A stretch of DNA of 64,000 bases, from assembly GCF_937616625.2 (NCBI RefSeq), contig NC_065574.1, positions 8,186,501 to 8,250,500 of the forward strand, given 5' to 3'. Source of the DNA: Mercurialis annua (Eukaryota; Streptophyta; Magnoliopsida; Malpighiales; Euphorbiaceae). Below, in pieces: positions 58,037 to 64,000 of this stretch; within the stretch, counting starts at the first letter, position 1; every line of letters begins with the position of its first letter. The position numbers and the translations under genes were made by a program. The notes under the pieces are model-generated. The model saw nothing but the letters and a program-made list of their open reading frames with translations, searched no databases and was not told the origin of the DNA.

Positions 58037-60967
58037 TGTCACGACCCAAATTCGTGGATCACGACCGGCGCTAGGGAATGGGAGTGGTTGCTCCGAAACC
58101 CGTAGTAAGCCTAAAATCCTTTATAAATTTTTTGCGTTTTAAAACATAAAAAGGTTTGCAACCTCGTTGCAGAAATACTTTAACACCTTTATCAAAAACG
58201 CGATCGCAATTCAAGATCATATATCACATATGATCTGTTTTCAGAAAGTATCGTTAAAACCTTTCTCTTGTTTAATGTAAACACATTTCTGAAAACTGAG
58301 TCTTAAGACCCTGATTGTATTTAAAGAAATCAGAGCGCAAACATCAATATCAGTTGACGCACCTGCTCTATTTCCAATACAATCTTAAAATGCTAAACAC
58401 ATGAAACCAGTGTGTCACTCAAACACCTGGTCCTAGCATTTTAGAAAACACGCAGCTTTTCAATCATATACATATACAGTAGTTCAAATCAGAGTATATT
58501 AAAATAAGTTTGAACTGCTGTAAATAAAAAGACAGACTTCCCAGTACCCGACTACTTGCAGCTCTAGAGGTATGGCTGACATTGACTTCCAGAATTATTG
58601 TGGAAGTCCGACCTCGTACTTGATTACCTGAAAGGTAAACATTGGGGAGGGTCAGAAATATAAATATTTCTGAGTGAGTTCACATATTTACAATTGAATA
58701 TTTAAATCGCATATATGTAAAACATTTATACATATCAAAAATATTACCAATTAGTCGATCCAGATGAAACCCTACAAGACAGACTATTGTATGGGTCTCA
58801 ACCTACACAATATAGGCCTTAGACCGTGAACTGAATCACTGCCGTCTAAGCCGGGTGTCTGGACCGTAACCGTGAAACTGCCGTCACAGTACTGCCTGTG
58901 ACCGTAACCGTTACTGCCGTCTCAGACTGTTAAGTCAGGGTCGCTAGCACTTCCAACGCCCAATGACATTAACTGACCTCTATGTCAGACACAGGCTCGT
59001 ATCTAGCGTACTACTGGTGATCACACAGTCCTATTGAAAACCAATAGGAAGTTTGTTCCAATGGATCTTTCATGGTTAATTATACTAGTGCGATTTGTTA
59101 TTTAAAAACAGTTTAAATATAAATATTCAAAAGTAAAAACCACAAAGTAAAACTCACAGTACTGTCGTCCTCATTTTTAAAAACGTAAGCTCCAAGCAAG
59201 CTTGTCAGTCAAACACGTTGGTGTTTGGCTCACTAAATCGACCACTCGTCGGATCTAATTAAAATTCAAATGTCAAAACTCATTGGACATTGAATTTATA
59301 ACTCTAGTCCTATCGTATAAACGATAGACTCAAATACCATTTCTGTTTATAGACAACTCCATAAACAAACACATAAACTAATCTCAATATTGAACTTCTC
59401 GTTCAATATATAATACCACTCTTGGTATAGACTTATATCATTTTAATATGTTCACCTTTAAACATTTACTAACTGACGGTAAACGCACCGTCCTACTAGA
59501 CGAAGTCCCCTCGGATTCGCCGCATGAAAAGACCCCGTCGGAGTCGGACTACACGTCCGTGTAGGGCCTGTGCACGTTCGTGCACTGTCTGTGCACGTTC
59601 GTGCACAACCCTTGGCCAATGCACGTTCGTGCACATGGTACACGTTCGTGCACCTTGTGCACGTTCGTGCACTTTTGTGTACGTTCGTGTACACCGTTAG
59701 GTCATCCTCGGAACTTTGTTCCCGGGCCGATTCCCGACGTGATTCCTATGTTTATAATATTTTAATTTATTTTCTATTTAATCGATTACTAATTATCGAT
59801 TATTACCTCATACTACCGGACTACCAAAGAAATCGAAGTCGGAATCGCGAAATCGGATCGCGCTGCGCCTGCACAGTCTCACCTCTGCTTGCTAAGCCTA
59901 GCAAGCAGGTCCCTCCTTCCCTGCACAAGGAAGTGAGGCTGCCCCTCTTCTCTATTTATAGAGAAATGATTTGGCTAAAGTACCATTAGGTATTAGCTCA
60001 ATCATGCACTTTAACTCTGATTTTAATTAGTCGACCGTAGTCCAAACGGAGACTAATTCCAAATTTTACAAAACTTTACCCAAAAATTCAATAAAATATA
60101 AAACGAATAAAAATATAATTTTTATTCGCATCCGACTTATATTTTAGTTTTTAAATAAATCTCCAAAGATTTATTAGGTCTAAATCAGTCCCACTTAAAT
60201 AAAATTACTACGTCCAAATTTAATGAAAATTGAACCGTAGCTTCTTCGAATTATTTCGCGAATAATGACACCAAAATTATTCGCTCGGGACTTATATATG
60301 ATTTTATATTTAATTTAGACCAACTAATAACATTTAATTAGTTTATAACTGAAACTAATTAAAGTTAAAAGTTCAGGGATCAAAGTGGACATTTTTCCAA
60401 CTTGGCGCCCACTTCTCCACCGCCTCATTCTTTTTATTTTCTTTTTCTTTTATTTTTTTAATATATATATTTATATATATATCTTAACTTATATCCGTCC
60501 ATAACTCGTCGAGCTTTCCGAGTTTCGACATTTTAATTTCGGGGTTTTGTCCGAAATCTTAAACTCTCCATTTAGAGTGGTACATTGATATTTTAATTAT
60601 CAATATATCAATTTATACGACGCTAAAGAGTATTTTCAAATTTATTATTCCCGTTCACACTCGTTTATTAAAATTTAAATTCCCGATTTAAATTTTAAAC
60701 TCATATTATTACGATACTCTTTTACGGATTCGTATAAATTAAATTTACGTTTAAATTTAATTTACGTATTCCGAATCTATTAAATCACTTCCCGTGATTT
60801 AATAATCTTAAATAGTCAAACCTACTATTATCTTTTGACTATTAAATTTAGTCTTTCCGAATATTTTTCTTAATATTCGAACCCACAAAATATTATTTTT
60901 AATATTTTGATTACTCCAATTTGACCTCGTGGCATATTCTAATTACTTAAAATTACGGGGTATTACA
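58037..60967 (-). repeat. LTR 3 (right, 2931 bp; 5' LTR of the array)
   Basis: It has six minisatellite units. It carries private changes, for instance ATCCGTCCATAAC near 60493, CTACCAAAGAAATC near 59822 and TTCGCGAATAAT near 60256. It ends GGGGTATTACA, directly followed by the target duplication GTTTG (60968-60972). The promoter that would drive the element should lie in this LTR on the minus strand. Confidence 0.93.
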
Positions 60968-60972
60968 GTTTG
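60968..60972. other. Right target-site duplication GTTTG
   Basis: This is the second copy of the 5-bp duplication made by the retroelement insertion. It matches 42732-42736. Confidence 0.9.
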
Positions 60973-62828
60973 GAAAAGAGAATGGGCAGTCAATGTCAAG
61001 CTAGTTCAACCGTCATTGCAAATATTATAAAACATAAGTTCATTGATGTGAAGACGATTTATACACCAAATGACATTAGGCGAGACATGAAAAATGACTA
61101 CAGTGTTGATATGGACTATTGGAGAGCTTGGAGATGTAGAGGAAAAGCTATTGATCTAATAAGAGGAACACCAAAAGAATCATTTGCGCAACTTCCAAGT
61201 TATTTACACATGGTAAAAACAACAAACCCCGGATCCTATGTAAAATTAGAAACTGATGAAGATTCTGCTTTTCTATATGCATTCATGGCACTCAATGCAT
61301 CAATAAAAGGATGGAAACATTGCATGCCTATTGTTGTAGTGGATGGAACATTCTTAAAAGGTCCATATGGTGGAACACTACTTGCGGCTTCGACCCATGA
61401 TTCAGTTGGTAAGATTTTAAATTTTTTGATTATGAAACATTCATAAATACAGTTTACAACAGTTGCAGATAAAGTAAAAAACTATTGCAAACCGTTTCAT
61501 ATAAGTTTTTTTTATTTTTAATAGTCTTTAATACAGTTTACAACTGTATCACCTATAGTATAAAACCGTTGCAAACCGTTTCAATTATATATTCTTTCAA
61601 CATATTTATGATTATTTTGTATTTTATAAAGTTAATATATTAATTAATTTTATATTGTATACAGGAAAAATTTTCCCTCTTGCCTATGCAGTGACAGACT
61701 CTGAGAATAACAATTCATGGAATTGGTTTTTTGAAAGTATGATGGAAGTTTACGGTGTGAGAGAAGGAATGTGCATAATTTCAGACCGACATGAAAGCAT
61801 AAAAAATGCAATAACAGATGTGTATGGTGAAGAAGTTAAACATGGGGTATGTATTTTCCATTTGCTTAACAATTTGAAGGTAAAATTTAGAAGAAAGCAA
61901 AAGGAAATAAAGGACATATTTCTAGCTGCTGCTAAGGCCTACACAGAAACAGAATTTAACTACCAAATTGCAGAAATGGATGCTTTGGACAGCCGAGTAA
62001 AACCATATCTTGAAGATGTGGGATATGAAAAATGGGCATTATCAAAATCAGTCCATAATAGATTCAATATCATGACATCAAACACAGCTGAATCATTGAA
62101 TGCCGCCATCAACAAAGCAAGAGAGCTACCTGCCTCAATGTTATTTGAATACTTGAGAAGCTTAACTCAGAGATGGAGTTATAAAAACAGACATTTGGCA
62201 AGATGTACAATTACAACACTGATGCCTAAACATGAAGAAAGTTTGAGGGAGAGCTTCATAAACTGCATTAAACTAGAGGTTAGTTATTACCAGTTATAAA
62301 CGTTGCAAACAGTTTCTAACCTTATCAAACGGATTTTATAACAATTTCTATTACAGTTTCAAACAGTGTAAATTATAATTTTTTTACTTTTCTTTGTAGG
62401 TGGAGCAAACAAGTGATGAAATATTCAAAGTTAGTAATGGTGACAAAACAAACACAGTCAATATTATGGAAAGAACTTGTACATGCAAAAGGTTTCAATT
62501 GGATATGATACCGTGCATACATGCTTTAGCTGTTTTTAATGACAGGCATCAGGATCCTTATGAATACTGCTCAAAGTATTACACAAAGAACGAAATGCTA
62601 ACTGCTTATGAAGACATAGTCTATCCAATTGCAAACGAAGAATCATGGGATATTCCAATAGAAATAAAAAATCAAGTTGTTCTAACACCAAAGGGAAAGG
62701 TTAAAGCAGGTAGACCAAGAAAACAAAGGATCAAAGGACCAAATGAAAAGTCAAACAAAAACAGATGTGGAAGATGTGAAAAATATGGTCATAATAAGAA
62801 GACATGTAGAAATCCTCCAAAAAATTGA
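60973..62828 (+). pseudogene. MULE transposase, 3' part (rest of exon 2, exons 3 and 4)
   Basis: Reading continues in frame from the break: the rest of exon 2 is 60973-61408, exon 3 is 61665-62278 and exon 4 is 62400-62828. Counting all exons without the insertion gives 744 residues with no stop. The MULE catalytic domain is complete in appearance: Asp in VVDGTFLKGPYGG (about residue 375), Asp in IISDRHES (about 441), a CxxH-type motif in GVCIFHL and Glu in SNTAESLN (about 543). Exon 4 has the SWIM zinc finger CTCKRF...CIHALA (about 630) and a C-terminal zinc knuckle, CGRCEKYGHNKKTC (about 726-739), after a GRPRK basic patch. The short frame starting near 60970 has no promoter of its own; expression of a truncated protein from the LTR would need transcription in the opposite direction to the element. 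Confidence 0.92.
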
Positions 62829-63306
62829 TACAATTCTTGTTTGTATTTTTTAATATTTTTGAACAGTTTTAAATAATTTTTTTCTTATTGAATTCATTGT
62901 AAGACAATTTACATAATAGCATTGAAAAAAGTTACAATCCGTCTCTTTATATAAAATAATTTTTAGATCAGTTGCAAACTGTATATAACAGTATATAAAA
63001 CAATTTCAAATCATTTCAAAAACATATAAGACTTTATGGAACAAATCAAAATGAAAAATCTTTATAAACTATTATATACAGTTTGCAATAGTATATAAGT
63101 CAGTTTAAAATGAAATATAAATGTTTATATAACAGTTGCATACGGTTTACAAAAAACAACTTCCACTAGAATAGTCAAATGTAATAACAGATAGAAAGAT
63201 ACAAAGTCAAACAATACAAAAATATGAAAATTACATATTGTCATATAAAACTAAAAACAATAGTTCAACAAACAAAACAATAGCAACCAGAGTATTCTAA
63301 AATGAA
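62829..63306. other. Spacer between convergent transposase and Ulp1-like genes
   Basis: AT-rich, with many ACAGTTT and CAGTTGCA words like those in the transposase introns. It holds both 3' UTRs. No RNA gene or extra frame. Confidence 0.6.
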
Positions 63307-64000
63307 CTACTCAGACACATAACCACTAAAATTCTTCCACAAACCATACATGTATAAATTTGTAGCATATCTTCTCCGGTAAATATCAATATTTTCAATC
63401 TTCACAAAATCAGCACTAATATCTCGTCCTTCGATAAGATATTCAGCAAAAGTTGTGATGAAAACTCCACAATCTCTAAAAAATGAAAAAATAAAAAAAA
63501 ATAAGAAAACATAATTGTTAAATAATGAAAATGAAAACAGTTAAGAAACATACCCTTTACTTTGTTGAGGCATGTTCACAACAAGAGCAACACGAAAAGG
63601 TTCAGTACGCCCCTTACCGACATAAGCTTCAGAATTAAAATCAATATCATTCCGTTCATAAAATCCAACCTCGTCTAGGAAAAAAGGCAAAACTGTTGCA
63701 TAACCGCGCACCACTGACATAGCAATACAATTGTAGAAATCAGAGGATAAAAAATTGTAGACGTAGAAGCAACGGTGGTCAAAGTCCATTCTCGCCAGAA
63801 TAAAATGATCTTGCTCCTTTCCATCAACCTTTAAATGAATAGCAAAAATAACGTTCTTCTTATCACACCAAGCGATTGGATAATATCCTTCCTCTCCTAG
63901 AATTATATTAAACATAGTGTCATGGTACATCCAATCCCCTATTTCCTTGCCCTCCAACAAAGATTTATATGTTGCTTGAACAAATGCGTCAAAGGCGATG
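63307..64000 (-). CDS. Ulp1-like (C48) cysteine protease, partial
   Basis: This is the C-terminal part of a SUMO-protease-like protein; the 5' end lies beyond the window. Two exons are visible: 63554 to past 64000 and 63307-63475, joined in phase (GG|A GAT TGT). The reading frame is open to the window edge. The catalytic set of the family is seen in order: His in QDHFIL, Asp in ARMDF, Gln in MPQQSKG and nucleophile Cys in GDCGVF, with YVYNFLSS and YVGKGRTEPF blocks typical of plant transposon-borne ULP domains. Such genes are carried by some MULEs and are thought to aid or expand with the element rather than act as host SUMO proteases; substrate unknown. No stop or frameshift is visible, so it may still be functional. 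Confidence 0.88.

Larger units (their letters stand above)
42737..60967 (-). mobile_element. Non-autonomous LTR retroelement array: LTR-INT-LTR-INT-LTR, 18.2 kb
   Basis: Three LTRs of about 2.9 kb and two 4719-bp internal domains alternate in the same orientation. The element reads on the minus strand: its 5' LTR is on the right, with TGGTATCAGAGC primer sites (tRNA-Met type) next to LTRs 2 and 3, and polypurine tracts (AAGGAGGGGAGAA) next to LTRs 1 and 2. LTRs begin TGTAATACCCCG and end GTGACA on the element strand. No gag, protease, reverse transcriptase, RNase H or integrase frame exists; the longest frames are under 150 residues and lie in repeats. This fits a large non-autonomous derivative (LARD-like), probably mobilised by a gypsy-type element. 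Only the outer LTRs have target duplications, so the array probably grew after insertion by unequal recombination between LTRs. LTR and internal sequence are packed with short stem-loops. Confidence 0.92.
40071..64000 (+). mobile_element. Autonomous-type MULE with transposase and Ulp1-like gene (right end outside window)
   Basis: The unit consists of a 5' non-coding region, a MuDR-type transposase gene (41719-62828, +) and a convergent Ulp1-like protease gene (63307 to beyond 64000, -). This is the layout known for ULP-carrying MULEs such as the Arabidopsis Kaonashi group. A plausible left end begins near 40071 (GGAAATTACATAAATAAGTA), a sequence type common at MULE termini, but the right inverted repeat lies past the window so the end is not proven. 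Of the 23.9 kb, 18.2 kb is a later retroelement insertion. Confidence 0.65.

Noticed and set aside
42737..60967. Pure assembly duplication of one element
   Set aside because: The three LTRs differ in minisatellite unit number and at about a dozen bases, and the bodies differ at a few bases, so they are distinct copies. Long reads would still be the proof.

Overview
This window is nuclear DNA from a core eudicot plant. It holds intron-rich genes with GT-AG introns, AT-rich intergenic DNA, plant-specific gene families (a PTI1-like receptor-like cytoplasmic kinase, a KOC1-like chloroplast envelope kinase, a DOG1-domain protein) and plant transposons (MULEs, Stowaway, TIR repeats, a long-LTR retroelement). 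The family cannot be fixed from sequence alone.

The first 34 kb is gene-bearing. A PTI1-like kinase (910-3912, +) lies tail to tail with PRP8 (5179-16157, -), the core spliceosomal scaffold. PRP8 is resolved here into 23 coding exons for 2361 residues. A 2.5-kb Mutator-like element with an exact 9-bp target duplication sits directly upstream of PRP8. From 19 to 23.3 kb come a LINE remnant, a TIR element, LTR-like repeats and a 0.93-kb TIR element carrying seven tandem perfect palindromes. A co-oriented gene row follows: a ubiquitin-like SNRNP25 (U11/U12-25K)-type protein (23568-26627), a KOC1-like kinase (27818-31505, with a Stowaway MITE in its intron 2) and a DOG1-domain protein (32233-34206).

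From 34.2 to 40 kb there is only gene-free repeat and MITE debris. From about 40.07 kb to the window end lies an autonomous-type MULE. It encodes a MuDR-type transposase (four exons, SWIM finger, zinc knuckle) and, convergently, a Ulp1-like cysteine protease that runs off the right edge.

Exon 2 of that transposase is split by an 18.2-kb retroelement array, LTR-internal-LTR-internal-LTR (42737-60967), bounded by a single 5-bp target duplication (GTTTG). The array is recent: the LTRs are nearly identical and the two internal domains are both 4719 bp. It has a tRNA-Met-type primer site and a polypurine tract and no gag or pol. Both LTR and internal domain are packed end to end with short, mostly perfect stem-loops. 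This hairpin-packed, protein-free retroelement is the most unusual object in the window.
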